NCBI GenBank assembly: GCA_014727835.1
Contig: WJMT01000011.1
Location: 1-33,060 of the forward strand
DNA from: Candidatus Aminicenantota bacterium
GTDB taxonomy: Bacteria > Acidobacteriota > Aminicenantia > Aminicenantales > Aminicenantaceae
Direction: 5' to 3'
Length of the DNA stretch: 33,060 nucleotides
The number at the start of each line of letters is the position of its first letter. The first letter of the stretch is position 1. The notes under the pieces are model-generated. The model made no database searches and was not told the DNA's origin. It worked only from the letters and a program-made list of their open reading frames with translations. This document shows, piece after piece, positions 14,844-22,469 of this stretch. The translations under genes were made by a program, and so were the position numbers.

Positions 14844-16146
14844 AGCGCCAGCGGCCGTATCGGGATCGTCCTCCAAAGCGAGGATTCACCACATTGCTGT
14901 AAACAGAGCCGAAGGTGTAGCTGAAGCCGATATCTATGGAATAATCATAGTCAGTGGCCAGCTCTTTTCTCCGGAGCAAAACTTCATCCACTGAAGCCCC
15001 CCCGATAGGAAGCGACAGCTGATCGCGGACCCGGTCAAACCGGCCGTGAAGGTCTATGGAAAATCCCTTGAAAAGCCGGAAGGAAAGAAATCCCCGAAGC
15101 TCCAGCCGGTTTTTTGATAGATCATGAAAATAATGAGAGCCTTCTAGAGATGTGGATGCGCTTCCCCAGGGTTCTCTGATTTCTAAGGTTAAGGTGAGAG
15201 ATTCGTTATACAGATTTTCTTTGGTTTTGTTGAAAATGGTCTCTTCGATATAATTCATTGAATTCAATCCGATTCGGTACAGACACCGAAGCTGTCTTCG
15301 GGTGGACTGAGAATAGGGAAAAATATTGTACTCCACAGCAGGGGCAATCATGTAATGAGCGTTGATGTTGCTGTAAGTGGATGAGGCCGCTTCGATCCAG
15401 CCTCCAACAGACCAGTGCTCGCTGATGCTTTTCACTACCAGCCCCCTTAAATTTTTTTCCTTGGAAACACTGGTGAGTGAGTAATCATCATAATCATAAT
15501 TGTCTTCTTCATAATCAGCAGATAGGCCCATCTGGATCTTCCATTCCGGAGTCACTCTGTTCGCAGACAGGTTCAATCCCAGCTCCGTGGATTTTTGACT
15601 CGTCTCCCCTCCGAATTCTCCATCCACCCGGATGTTAAACACCCAAAAATTCCATTTATCTTCGACGGCTGTAGGTTTCAGTTCCCACTTGCACTGGACA
15701 GAGAGAAGGTCTGCAATGGGCGTTTTCATCAAAAAGGGGAAAAGACCCTTTTTCATGACTTCCAGCATTCCCTCCCGGATCTCGTCTCTGGTCTCTGTTT
15801 CATTGGAAGAATACTCTAAAGTCTCCTCCATATCCTCAAACTGTTTTTTACCAATAAAGGCCAATGTGTATTTGTTTCCGCCGCTTCCCGTGTTTTCGTC
15901 TGTAACAAGGATGTGGATATCCGCATCTGTCCTGTCGCGGACAAAGTTCACATAGGATAATTCTTTGCGGATATAATCTCTATCGCATCTCCAGCAGTCA
16001 AGAAAGACCTTGGGAGCTTTCTCTTTTAACTCGTCCATTAGGGTTTGGTTGGACTCAGCGTCGTTTTTGGGAACAGAAAAAACCGAAGAACTGAACATCA
16101 GAACCGCTGAAAGTATCAAAGCAGTCAAAACAATTGTTTTTCTCAC
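14842..16146 (-). CDS. Predicted outer-membrane beta-barrel protein of unknown function
   Basis: The 434-residue protein has a signal peptide (about 1-24, ending SSVFS). A soluble N-terminal domain (about 45-150) contains FLDCWRCDRDYIRKELSYVN and FVRDRTDADIHILVTDENTG. The C-terminal two thirds has alternating amphipathic strands typical of an outer-membrane barrel (for example YSIDIGFSYTFGSVYSN). The protein ends in an Arg/Gly-rich tail (RFGGRSRYGRWR) rather than an aromatic residue. I recall similar uncharacterised proteins in Acidobacteria, Gemmatimonadetes and Bacteroidetes but cannot name a function. A GGAG ribosome site precedes the GTG start, and an extended -10 promoter lies upstream. 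Confidence 0.75.
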   Translation of the reverse strand: MRKTIVLTALILSAVLMFSSSVFSVPKNDAESNQTLMDELKEKAPKVFLDCWRCDRDYIRKELSYVNFVRDRTDADIHILVTDENTGSGGNKYTLAFIGKKQFEDMEETLEYSSNETETRDEIREGMLEVMKKGLFPFLMKTPIADLLSVQCKWELKPTAVEDKWNFWVFNIRVDGEFGGETSQKSTELGLNLSANRVTPEWKIQMGLSADYEEDNYDYDDYSLTSVSKEKNLRGLVVKSISEHWSVGGWIEAASSTYSNINAHYMIAPAVEYNIFPYSQSTRRQLRCLYRIGLNSMNYIEETIFNKTKENLYNESLTLTLEIREPWGSASTSLEGSHYFHDLSKNRLELRGFLSFRLFKGFSIDLHGRFDRVRDQLSLPIGGASVDEVLLRRKELATDYDYSIDIGFSYTFGSVYSNVVNPRFGGRSRYGRWR

Positions 16147-16227
16147 AAAATATCTCCTTGAACCGAGCCTTCATAACACAAAGCATGAGGACTATGGGTT
16201 TGTTTTCATAAAACCATATGGATTTGT

Positions 16228-16236
16228 ATTATAGCA
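16228..16236 (-). promoter_or_regulatory. Extended -10 promoter element for the OMP gene
   Basis: The minus strand reads TGCTATAAT, a perfect extended -10 (TGnTATAAT), about 80 bases before the start codon. No good -35 box is seen, which is common for extended -10 promoters. Confidence 0.55.
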
Positions 16237-16281
16237 GATGAATATTAAATCTGGATTAAAAAACGATTAATTTTTTTTAAT

Positions 16282-16318
16282 AAAAAAAGGCAGCCTTTTG
16301 GAAAGGCTGCCTTTTTTT
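16282..16318. terminator. Strong bidirectional intrinsic terminator
   Basis: Two perfectly complementary 17-base arms (16282-16298 and 16302-16318) flank a TGG loop. The GC core is GGCAGCC/GGCTGCC, with runs of A on one side and T on the other, so it can work in both directions. It ends the ECF sigma operon transcribed on the minus strand, before the promoter of the OMP gene. Confidence 0.93.
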
Positions 16319-16363
16319 TGGTTGAGGTAAATCAGACAGATCTACATCATTCCATGATCTGCA

Positions 16364-16744
16364 TCATTCGAACCAGACTTTGATGATCTCGTCGTCCTCG
16401 TAAACCTCAATGATCGCCATGGGCCCGGCTTTTTTCAGCTCAGCAAAAATTTCTTTGATGTCCACATCATATTCGTCCCGGTCAATATCAAAGCGGTCGT
16501 GTTCGGCATCCAGTATCAGTTCGATCAGAGAAATGGGCAGGGTGATCCGGACTTTGGCTTTGTCGGTTTTGGTGTCTGTGATCAGTACCTTGAACCATTT
16601 GACTTCCTGGCCTGGTTTGACCTTGGGATTTTCTTTGACTGCTTTCTTGATCGCCTGAAGGTCGTTATCATTGGCCACTGCAAAGTGGGCCGGCACCAGA
16701 CTGAAAGCAAACACCAGTAAAACAAGAATGGTTATTTTTTTCAT
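16364..16744 (-). CDS. Small exported protein with the SHOCT-like C-terminal domain
   Basis: The 126-residue product has a signal peptide (MKKITILVLLVFAFSLVPAH and onward, cleaved near Ala-Val-Ala). Its mature part, about 95 residues, contains a domain shared with the two neighbouring exported proteins: an amphipathic strand (WFKVLITD), a hydrophobic helix after ITLP, an acidic middle and a terminal IIEVYEDDEIIKVWFE. I read this as related to the SHOCT-like domain seen in YvlB/anti-sigma-associated proteins. The ATG at 16744 is chosen because AGGAGG (16751-16756) lies 6 bases upstream; longer in-frame starts extend past the ribosome site. Last gene of the ECF operon, followed by the terminator. 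Function unknown. Confidence 0.78.
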   Translation of the reverse strand: MKKITILVLLVFAFSLVPAHFAVANDNDLQAIKKAVKENPKVKPGQEVKWFKVLITDTKTDKAKVRITLPISLIELILDAEHDRFDIDRDEYDVDIKEIFAELKKAGPMAIIEVYEDDEIIKVWFE

Positions 16745-16761
16745 CATATACCTCCTTAATG

Positions 16762-17604
16762 TCATTTGATCCATATTTGTATGATGCTGTCTTCACCTTT
16801 GATTTCAATGATGTTTCCATTGATTTTGGTGAGACGATCCATGATCTCATCCAGGTCATACCCTTCTTTTCTCAAACTTTCCCTTTCTTCCTCGGGTATG
16901 GACTGCAGAGCCAGGTCTGCCAGAGCCCAGGGAATATTCACAGAGAAGCTCGCTTCCTTCTCCCCTTTTTTAAACACCCTGATGCAGAACAATTTGGGTT
17001 CGCTGTCATATTCTTGATCTTGGATATCTCTGAGAGCATCCGGATCGATTCTCAAAACAGCCAGCTTGGCCCGCTCGCGCAGTTCAGAGTCTTTCTCCTG
17101 CTCAAGGATGTCTCCCAGAACCGGGAGACCTTTGCGCGCTGTCCGTTCATCCGACGTATAGCTCAGCTTAAAGGCGGCATAGTATTTGACAGCTCTGTTC
17201 CTGCTCTTGAGAGCCTGTTCAATTTCCCGCAGGAATGACCTTTGGCCCCGTTCAAAAAGCTGAAAGGACAGATCAATGATTTTGATCTGCGATTCCTGTA
17301 TTAAGTTTTTATCCGCATCTTCCTGCTGTTTGTATTGTTTGTACACTTCTATGGCTTTTCTTTCCTCTCCCTTCTGTTCTGACAGGCATCTGCCTTTGTA
17401 AAAAAGCGCCTGTGAATAAAGAGGGCTTTGAGGGTAGAGTTCAAGGAGGTCATCCAGTTTTTGCTGGGCTTGTTCCCATTTTTTGTCAAAAATCAGGATC
17501 TTTGCTTCCCGGAACAATTCCTCGTCTGATTGAGCACCGCTGTAAGCCTGGAGACAAGAAAACACCATAACCAGTAGAGCCAGTCCTATTGTTGTTTTTC
17601 TCAC
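16762..17604 (-). CDS. Exported TPR/HEAT-like protein with the SHOCT-like C-terminal domain
   Basis: The 280-residue product, counted from GTG at 17604, begins with a signal peptide (RKTTIGLALLVMVFSCLQAYSG). An alternative GTG at 17616 adds four residues and overlaps the anti-sigma gene by 11 bases. The downstream GTG is better placed because GAGG lies 6 bases ahead. Residues about 25-120 form TPR-like helices (WEQAQQKLDDLLELYPQSP), followed by a helical HEAT-like section. The last about 75 residues (FCIRVFKKGEKEASFSVNIP ... SIIQIWIK) match the domain in the neighbouring small protein and the lipoprotein at 19048-19452. It may sense or scaffold in the periplasm for the sigma/anti-sigma pair; that is inference. 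Confidence 0.78.
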   Translation of the reverse strand: MRKTTIGLALLVMVFSCLQAYSGAQSDEELFREAKILIFDKKWEQAQQKLDDLLELYPQSPLYSQALFYKGRCLSEQKGEERKAIEVYKQYKQQEDADKNLIQESQIKIIDLSFQLFERGQRSFLREIEQALKSRNRAVKYYAAFKLSYTSDERTARKGLPVLGDILEQEKDSELRERAKLAVLRIDPDALRDIQDQEYDSEPKLFCIRVFKKGEKEASFSVNIPWALADLALQSIPEEERESLRKEGYDLDEIMDRLTKINGNIIEIKGEDSIIQIWIK

Positions 17605-17605
17605 T

Positions 17606-18421
17606 TTAGACCTCACTTTGTTGCAATTCCTTTTTGATAAGATTTATTTTTAATAAAATCTGTCTTTGCTCGATGAGCTGGCGGATCCTGTCGCGTTCAG
17701 CTGTGGAGAGCTTATCGCTCATGCCGGCAAGCTCCAGCAGCAGGATCTCGATCTGGTCGCAGATGGCTTTGGCTTTGGCCATATGATATTTATCCAGCTG
17801 CTGGTTCATGTATTTTTTCTTAGAAAGCAGCTCGTTTGTCTTGGCTTCCACAAAATCAGATTGCCAGTAATCAGCGGATTCTTCAGGAGGTGTCTGCACA
17901 AAGTCAAGCAGCAAATATTTGCTCTGTTCCAGATAATCCACAGTCTGGCGCCGGGCCATCTCCACATCCATGGTCTCCAGAATATCGTCAGTGACCATAA
18001 ACCGGGTGGGCGAAACCTGTTCAGGGGCTGTTCCCGGCCTGAGGAACAGGAACATCACCACTCCGCCGATGATGATCCCGGCTAAAAGCGCGGCATAGAC
18101 CGGAGCAAACTTGACTGAGAACAGAGAATTGAAAAACGTCTTGAATATGTTTGGCTCTTTGTGTCTTGAATTGTGTTCCCGAGGCCAAACCTGATCTGTG
18201 ATCTCAGCAGGGAGCGTCTCCCAGTCCACGGATTCCTCTGCTTCTTTGATCTCTTGTTTAAGGGTGTCAGCGCAGAGAAGGATTTCCTTCAGTTCCTCAT
18301 ATTTCTGCCTGCATTCCGGACAGGAGCGGAGATGCTCTTTGATCAGAGGCTTTGTCTTCTCATCTATTTCATTATAAATGTATGCCACCAAATCTTTGTT
18401 TATGTTTTTGCAGTCTTTCAT
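17606..18421 (-). CDS. Transmembrane zinc-finger anti-sigma factor
   Basis: The 271-residue protein has an N-terminal zf-HC2/ZAS domain with the motif HLRSCPEC (His30, Cys34, Cys37) that binds and holds ECF sigma factors. A single membrane helix (about 105-127, VYAALLAGIIIGGVVMFLFL) and an extracytoplasmic domain of about 145 residues rich in charged helices follow. The periplasmic helical part resembles metal- or stress-sensing CnrX/RseA-like regions only in general character. The ATG overlaps the sigma gene's TGA by 4 bases, so the two should be made in a fixed ratio. Release probably follows a signal received outside the cytoplasm. Confidence 0.88.
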   Translation of the reverse strand: MKDCKNINKDLVAYIYNEIDEKTKPLIKEHLRSCPECRQKYEELKEILLCADTLKQEIKEAEESVDWETLPAEITDQVWPREHNSRHKEPNIFKTFFNSLFSVKFAPVYAALLAGIIIGGVVMFLFLRPGTAPEQVSPTRFMVTDDILETMDVEMARRQTVDYLEQSKYLLLDFVQTPPEESADYWQSDFVEAKTNELLSKKKYMNQQLDKYHMAKAKAICDQIEILLLELAGMSDKLSTAERDRIRQLIEQRQILLKINLIKKELQQSEV

Positions 18422-19005
18422 AACTGCCTCCCTAAATATGGGTTCATGAGTTTTCTTAACTTATTGACAGCCTTAAAATTGAGTGATTTGACTGTTCCCA
18501 CGGCAATGCCCAGCGTTTCAGCGATCTCCGTGTATTTGAGATCGTTGTAGTGTTTCATCACAAAGATCATGCGCTGTCTTTCCGGAAGTTCTTTCAAACA
18601 TTTCGAGACGATCATCTTGGTGTCTGTGTCCTGGTTTCTCTCTGTCCCTTTTTCATCTGTGAGATGAATGGCTTCAATCTCCTCGCTGTTCAAAGCCTTG
18701 TTGTCATGGGTTTTGTGATTTTTTCGGTAGCGGTCAATGCAGAGGTTCTTGGCAATCTGCAGAATCCAGTTTTTAAAGCTTTTTCCTCTCTCATAGTAAT
18801 GCAGTTTTCTGTAAACCCGAAAAAAGGTCTCCTGGACAATGTCCAGAGCATCTTCTCTATTCTGGAAAAAGGAATACGCCAGATGAAACACGTTTTTCTG
18901 GTACATTCTGGTAATAGTCATGAATGCCTCCCTGTCTCCGTCCTTAGCTCTTTCTGCAAGGGCAAAGATGTTGTCTGTCTCTGCGGAAACGGCTTGGCTC
19001 TGCAT
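18418..19005 (-). CDS. ECF-family RNA polymerase sigma factor
   Basis: The 195-residue sigma70 protein has only regions 2 and 4. Region 2 is AFMTITRMYQKNVFHLAYSF and FQNREDALDIVQETFFRVYR, then SFKNWILQIAKNLCIDRYRK. Region 4 is CLKELPERQRMIFVMKHYND and KYTEIAETLGIAVGTVKSLN. The linker is charged. It should direct transcription of its own operon: an ECF-like promoter lies upstream of the lipoprotein gene (19521-19545). The downstream gene is the membrane anti-sigma factor. The ribosome site is weak (GAAGAAAA), which may keep its level low. Confidence 0.93.
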   Translation of the reverse strand: MQSQAVSAETDNIFALAERAKDGDREAFMTITRMYQKNVFHLAYSFFQNREDALDIVQETFFRVYRKLHYYERGKSFKNWILQIAKNLCIDRYRKNHKTHDNKALNSEEIEAIHLTDEKGTERNQDTDTKMIVSKCLKELPERQRMIFVMKHYNDLKYTEIAETLGIAVGTVKSLNFKAVNKLRKLMNPYLGRQL

Positions 19006-19047
19006 TTTTCTTCGGGTTTATGTTTGCTTTTTTTTGATTTGAGTTTC

Positions 19048-19452
19048 CTACTCTAACCAGACCAAGATCCGGCTGTCTTCACCGTCTACTTCCACCAGCA
19101 TTCCCGGTCCGATATCTTTGAAGCTTCTGATCTCATTGAAATCAAAATCAATGTCTGTTTCAATATCATAAGTATCGCAGTAATCCATGCCAGCGTCAAT
19201 AAGCCACATCGGAGCAATGACTCTGACCAGTTCCAGTTCCGATCGGTCATAGACCAAAACATGAATGGTGGAAACCGGTCCTCTTCTGTCCGGATATATC
19301 CGGTGCAGGTCATTGATTTTCCGGACCGCTTGTCTGAAATATTTGCCTGGATTGTTTACATTCTGCTTTACTTCCACGCAGAAGCATCCGCTCATCAGAA
19401 TGATGAGGGGAAGGATTCCGCAAAGCATAGCCCATTTTCTTTTGGCTTTCAT
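19048..19452 (-). CDS. Lipoprotein with the SHOCT-like C-terminal domain, first gene of ECF operon
   Basis: The 134-residue protein has a signal peptide with the lipobox LMSGC (Cys23), so it should be a lipoprotein. The mature part has TIHVLVYDRSELELVRVIAP, a short hydrophobic helix, an acidic middle (TDIDFDFNEI) and the end LVEVDGEDSRILVWLE. These align without large gaps to the C-terminal domains of the two exported proteins at the other end of the operon. GAGGTGA precedes the ATG. It stands 42 bases ahead of the sigma gene and directly follows the predicted ECF promoter, so it is probably the first target and possibly a feedback partner of the anti-sigma factor. Confidence 0.75.
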   Translation of the reverse strand: MKAKRKWAMLCGILPLIILMSGCFCVEVKQNVNNPGKYFRQAVRKINDLHRIYPDRRGPVSTIHVLVYDRSELELVRVIAPMWLIDAGMDYCDTYDIETDIDFDFNEIRSFKDIGPGMLVEVDGEDSRILVWLE

Positions 19453-19520
19453 TGTCTCACCTCAATAAGTCTTTGAAGTTTTTTTGATTTTCATATCCAT
19501 TTGTCTCATTCACCTGTTTC

Positions 19521-19545
19521 TACGGAGATGGAAAGCAAAAGGTTC
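19521..19545 (-). promoter_or_regulatory. ECF-type promoter, likely autoregulatory
   Basis: On the minus strand GAACC (19541-19545) followed by TTTT, and CGTA (19521-19524), are separated by 16 bases. A GAACC/AAC-type -35 with a CGT-type -10 is the standard form of ECF sigma promoters. It lies about 68 bases ahead of the lipoprotein start and would drive the whole sigma operon. Confidence 0.6.
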
Positions 19546-19707
19546 ACTCTAAAAATTCTTTTTTTGTGAAAAAGAAAATGCACCGAAAAAGAAGAAAAAA
19601 GAAAAAGGGGACAGGCCATAGCATGTTCTTTATTAACAGTCACTTAGCCCTTAAATCAGACTCTTTTCGAATCTTAAACCGCTGTTTTTGGGGGTCAAAT
19701 CAAGCTT

Positions 19708-20484
19708 CTAAGGAATTTTCCCAACAGGAGCCAAGTAAATCACAAATTCATCTTTGCCATCCACTCCCAAAAGCTCATCCATTTCGTCCTGATAATATGC
19801 TGCGATAGCGCAAGTGCCGGCTCCAATGGATTCGGCAGCAAGATAAAGGTTCTGGCACACATGCCCCGCATCAATGGCAATGACTTTATGGGACAGCTCC
19901 CTGTATCTCCACTCACAGCGGTAAGGAATGGTGGTCCACACAAATGTCACTGCAGCTGAAGCCACAAACGGCTGATTACAGCTGGCAGCTGCTGCTTTTT
20001 GGAAGATGTCCGGTGCATCCTGGACCAGAGGAAGGAGTTTGTGCTCTACAGCCAGAAATCTGTAAAGACCCGGCTTGATATCCGAAACATTCTTTATCAA
20101 CAGATAAGTCTCAAATGCATGTCGGGACCCGGCTGATGGAACAGTTCTCAGCGACACATACCCGTCACGAAAAATTCGCTTGATCCCCTGGGTGCACCAC
20201 AACAAGAATGACAGCTCCGCCAGGGTGAGCGGCTCATCTGTGTATTTCCTGCGGCTTCTCCGCTGATTGATCACTTCAAGCAGAGGAGCTGTGCCCATCT
20301 CAAATTTGAGGGGAGAGGGAAGATCTATCAGTTCTGCATCTTTAGGAAAATCTTTCTGAAGCAGAGGATTTTTCATCCCCTTCATCTGATCTGACATCTC
20401 GCCAAACTGCTTTCGTCCCCGATTGGATTTGATAAAATCCCGGCCTCTTGCAATAAGCGCCGGTGTTTTCTTGTTGTTTTTCAT
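19708..20484 (-). CDS. SagB/ThcOx-type nitroreductase-family FMN oxidoreductase
   Basis: The 258-residue protein belongs to the SagB/ThcOx branch of the nitroreductase fold. Signs are the FMN-binding RRSRRKYTDEPLTLAELSFL (75-94), LLWCTQGI, RTVPSAGSRHAFETYLLI, and the C-terminal DAGHVCQNLYLAAESIGAGT. Family members oxidise azolines in thiazole/oxazole peptide products or catalyse other FMN-dependent dehydrogenations. No YcaO cyclase, precursor peptide or exporter is nearby, so a peptide-maturation role is not supported here. The ATG at 20484 is chosen because AGGAGG lies just ahead of it; an ATG at 20502 falls upstream of that site. A perfect 12-base palindrome (20498-20509) sits in front. No obvious signal peptide, so cytoplasmic. 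Confidence 0.87.
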   Translation of the reverse strand: MKNNKKTPALIARGRDFIKSNRGRKQFGEMSDQMKGMKNPLLQKDFPKDAELIDLPSPLKFEMGTAPLLEVINQRRSRRKYTDEPLTLAELSFLLWCTQGIKRIFRDGYVSLRTVPSAGSRHAFETYLLIKNVSDIKPGLYRFLAVEHKLLPLVQDAPDIFQKAAAASCNQPFVASAAVTFVWTTIPYRCEWRYRELSHKVIAIDAGHVCQNLYLAAESIGAGTCAIAAYYQDEMDELLGVDGKDEFVIYLAPVGKIP

Positions 20485-20497
20485 AGTCCCCTCCTCT

Positions 20498-20509
20498 CTC
20501 ATGCATGAG
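20498..20509. promoter_or_regulatory. Perfect palindrome ahead of the SagB-like gene
   Basis: CTCATGCATGAG is a perfect 12-base palindrome lying 14 bases upstream of the start codon, next to the ribosome site. A regulator-binding site is possible; no regulator is identified. Confidence 0.3.
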
Positions 20510-20551
20510 GACAGTTCTGTATCAAACCGTCCTTCCTGTTATTAGACTCGA

Positions 20552-20580
20552 GAACAGCTCCCCATTTTTGGGAACTGTTC
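20552..20580. other. Stem-loop between M14 gene and SagB-like gene
   Basis: GAACAGCTCCCCA (20552-20564) pairs with TGGGAACTGTTC (20569-20580) with one bulged or mismatched base and a TTTT loop. It lies in the 134-base gap downstream of the carboxypeptidase pair. No T tract follows on the minus strand, so it may protect the mRNA 3' end or work as a weak terminator. Confidence 0.45.
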
Positions 20581-20618
20581 CCGGATATTTGTTTTTTCTT
20601 TTGTCTTGTCTCTGGATA

Positions 20619-22454
20619 TTATTTCAGTACGCTTTTTTGGGTGTGTGTTCCGCCTTTGAGACAGTCGAGTTCCACTTTGATCTCGCCTTTTCCTTTTACC
20701 AGAAACTGATACTCCACTTCTGTTCTTCCCGGAATCCCGTTGGTCAGCTTCAAGCTGCTCACATCATCCTGCTTGATCAGATTCACATCAGGCCCTCCAG
20801 CACCAAAGCCTCTAAAATATCTCAAATATCTTCGGGGTATTCCCGCAGGGAGACTGGTGCCCTGAGACTGTCCTGCAGCCAGGACCTCAACATTTCCTTT
20901 TATGGACAGCATATCCGGTCTCTGAACCTGGTTTTGAACCGCTGCCGCAGACATGGTTGGCATGAGACGCTCGTTGTAGAGCGTGACTTTGACCTTATAG
21001 AGTTCTGAATTGATTTTTTCCGAAGAGACTTTTTTGATGACAGGGAGCGGCATTTCATAAGCATGGAGCAGACAGAAGGCCATGTTCCTATGGCAGAGTT
21101 CCTCCAGAAGCCATGACGGAGGCACCCGTCCGCTCAGCTTGGTGATGTCCCGGTCAATGATGACTTTCCCCAGTTCCGGATGGTCGATCTCGTGCATGGC
21201 GATCTCTGTGTTCCCCATATCAATGTATCGGTCAAAAAACTCGTCCTCCTCTTCTGTGATCTCTCCATCACCGTCCAGATCCGCTCTTGAAGCCCAGAGC
21301 TCATTGGAAAAGGAAAAGATCCCCAGCATGTCATAGGTGAAATCAACAAAGCCGCCCCAAACCGTGTACAGGTCTTTCCAGATGACATAATAGTCGTACC
21401 CTTCGATGATTTTTTCGCCTTTTTTCCCGATCTCGTCCATGACAGCCAGATCGCTTCGAGGGACTTCTGTATGCAATGGAGTCCCGGGGACAGCAAGAAT
21501 CATACCTCCTGAATTGTGAAACGCCTGCACTCCGGCAATATTGGGGTGGCGGTACAGAAAATCCCGCGTGGCTTTAGATTCCTGCCAGTAGAAAGGATAG
21601 GCTCCGGCTCCTCTCTGGATATAAGAGGGCTGCCAGTAAGATCCCCAATCTCTGTTGGGATCATAGCCGCCTCCGGAATCTTCATTGTAACGTCCGTCTT
21701 TATCACTATCCAGGCCTTCGCTTCCGATGTATTTGTAATCCCCGATCTCGTCAGGTTTTCCTTCTATGTTCTTTTGGATGCGAACCAAGCGGTCTCCGGT
21801 GTCACTCATCCGGTAGTTCCCCTCGCCCGGTCTCACTTTAATGAACATGGACCCGACTTCACCATCACCATCCAAATCTTCGGGCAGATCTTCGTCATAA
21901 AGCCCGTCATTGTCATCGTCGACAGGAGCCTGTCCAGTTCGGGCCGAACCTCCCTCGTGAAGCCAGCGGTCTCTGCCATCCGGATTCACTGAGGGAAAGA
22001 TATAGAACACCCGCTGGTCCACCAATTCCCGGACAGTGTCGTTGTATGGATAATTTTCCATCAAATACCAGATGGTGTAAATCCCAACCTCACCTCCCTG
22101 GACTTCATTTCCATGGATATTCGCGTCAATGTACATGGCGCATTTATCCATCTCAGCTCCGGTTTCCGGATTGTTGATGGTCATGTACCACAGCTCGCGG
22201 CCCTGATAGGATTTTCCGATGGAACGAAGTGTCAGAAATTCAGGATATGCTTTTTCCAGTTTCTTCAGCGCATCTCCTACCTGGTCCCAATCATAATAGT
22301 GGTTGAACGAGAGATGGACCTTTCGTGTGTCCCACTTCCGCGGCAAAAATTCCTGGGCTAACACAACTGTTGATGCTGCAGCCAACACCAGTACAAGAAT
22401 TACAGAAAACTGGATTTTCTTATTTCGGATTGATTTATGGTTTCTGTTACTCAT
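20619..22454 (-). CDS. Exported M14 zinc carboxypeptidase with calcium-loop insertion
   Basis: The 611-residue protein has a signal peptide (about 14-33). The M14 active site is intact: zinc ligands His114 and Glu117 (HGNE) and His313 (FHNSGG), substrate contacts in NPDGR (157-161) and DPNRDW (265-270), and the catalytic Glu385 in FSNELW. Acidic insertions with EF-hand-like loops (DDDNDGLYDEDL, DLDGDGEV near 179-200; DSDKDGRYNED near 249-259; DLDGDGEITEEEDE near 392-405) probably bind calcium. A C-terminal beta domain (about 480-611) follows the catalytic part. Likely a periplasmic or secreted peptidase for protein scavenging. GGAGG precedes the ATG, and the gene starts 15 bases after the related upstream gene. 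Confidence 0.92.
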   Translation of the reverse strand: MSNRNHKSIRNKKIQFSVILVLVLAAASTVVLAQEFLPRKWDTRKVHLSFNHYYDWDQVGDALKKLEKAYPEFLTLRSIGKSYQGRELWYMTINNPETGAEMDKCAMYIDANIHGNEVQGGEVGIYTIWYLMENYPYNDTVRELVDQRVFYIFPSVNPDGRDRWLHEGGSARTGQAPVDDDNDGLYDEDLPEDLDGDGEVGSMFIKVRPGEGNYRMSDTGDRLVRIQKNIEGKPDEIGDYKYIGSEGLDSDKDGRYNEDSGGGYDPNRDWGSYWQPSYIQRGAGAYPFYWQESKATRDFLYRHPNIAGVQAFHNSGGMILAVPGTPLHTEVPRSDLAVMDEIGKKGEKIIEGYDYYVIWKDLYTVWGGFVDFTYDMLGIFSFSNELWASRADLDGDGEITEEEDEFFDRYIDMGNTEIAMHEIDHPELGKVIIDRDITKLSGRVPPSWLLEELCHRNMAFCLLHAYEMPLPVIKKVSSEKINSELYKVKVTLYNERLMPTMSAAAVQNQVQRPDMLSIKGNVEVLAAGQSQGTSLPAGIPRRYLRYFRGFGAGGPDVNLIKQDDVSSLKLTNGIPGRTEVEYQFLVKGKGEIKVELDCLKGGTHTQKSVLK

Positions 22455-22469
22455 TTTTATCCTCCGTTG

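Noticed and set aside
19566-19620. A/G-rich stretch that could encode a small basic peptide.
   Set aside because: The run of Lys/Arg codons comes from purine-rich DNA; there is no ribosome site and it lies in the gap upstream of the ECF promoter.
19708-20484. RiPP biosynthesis locus around the SagB-like gene.
   Set aside because: No cyclase, precursor peptide or dedicated exporter appears in the flanking genes.
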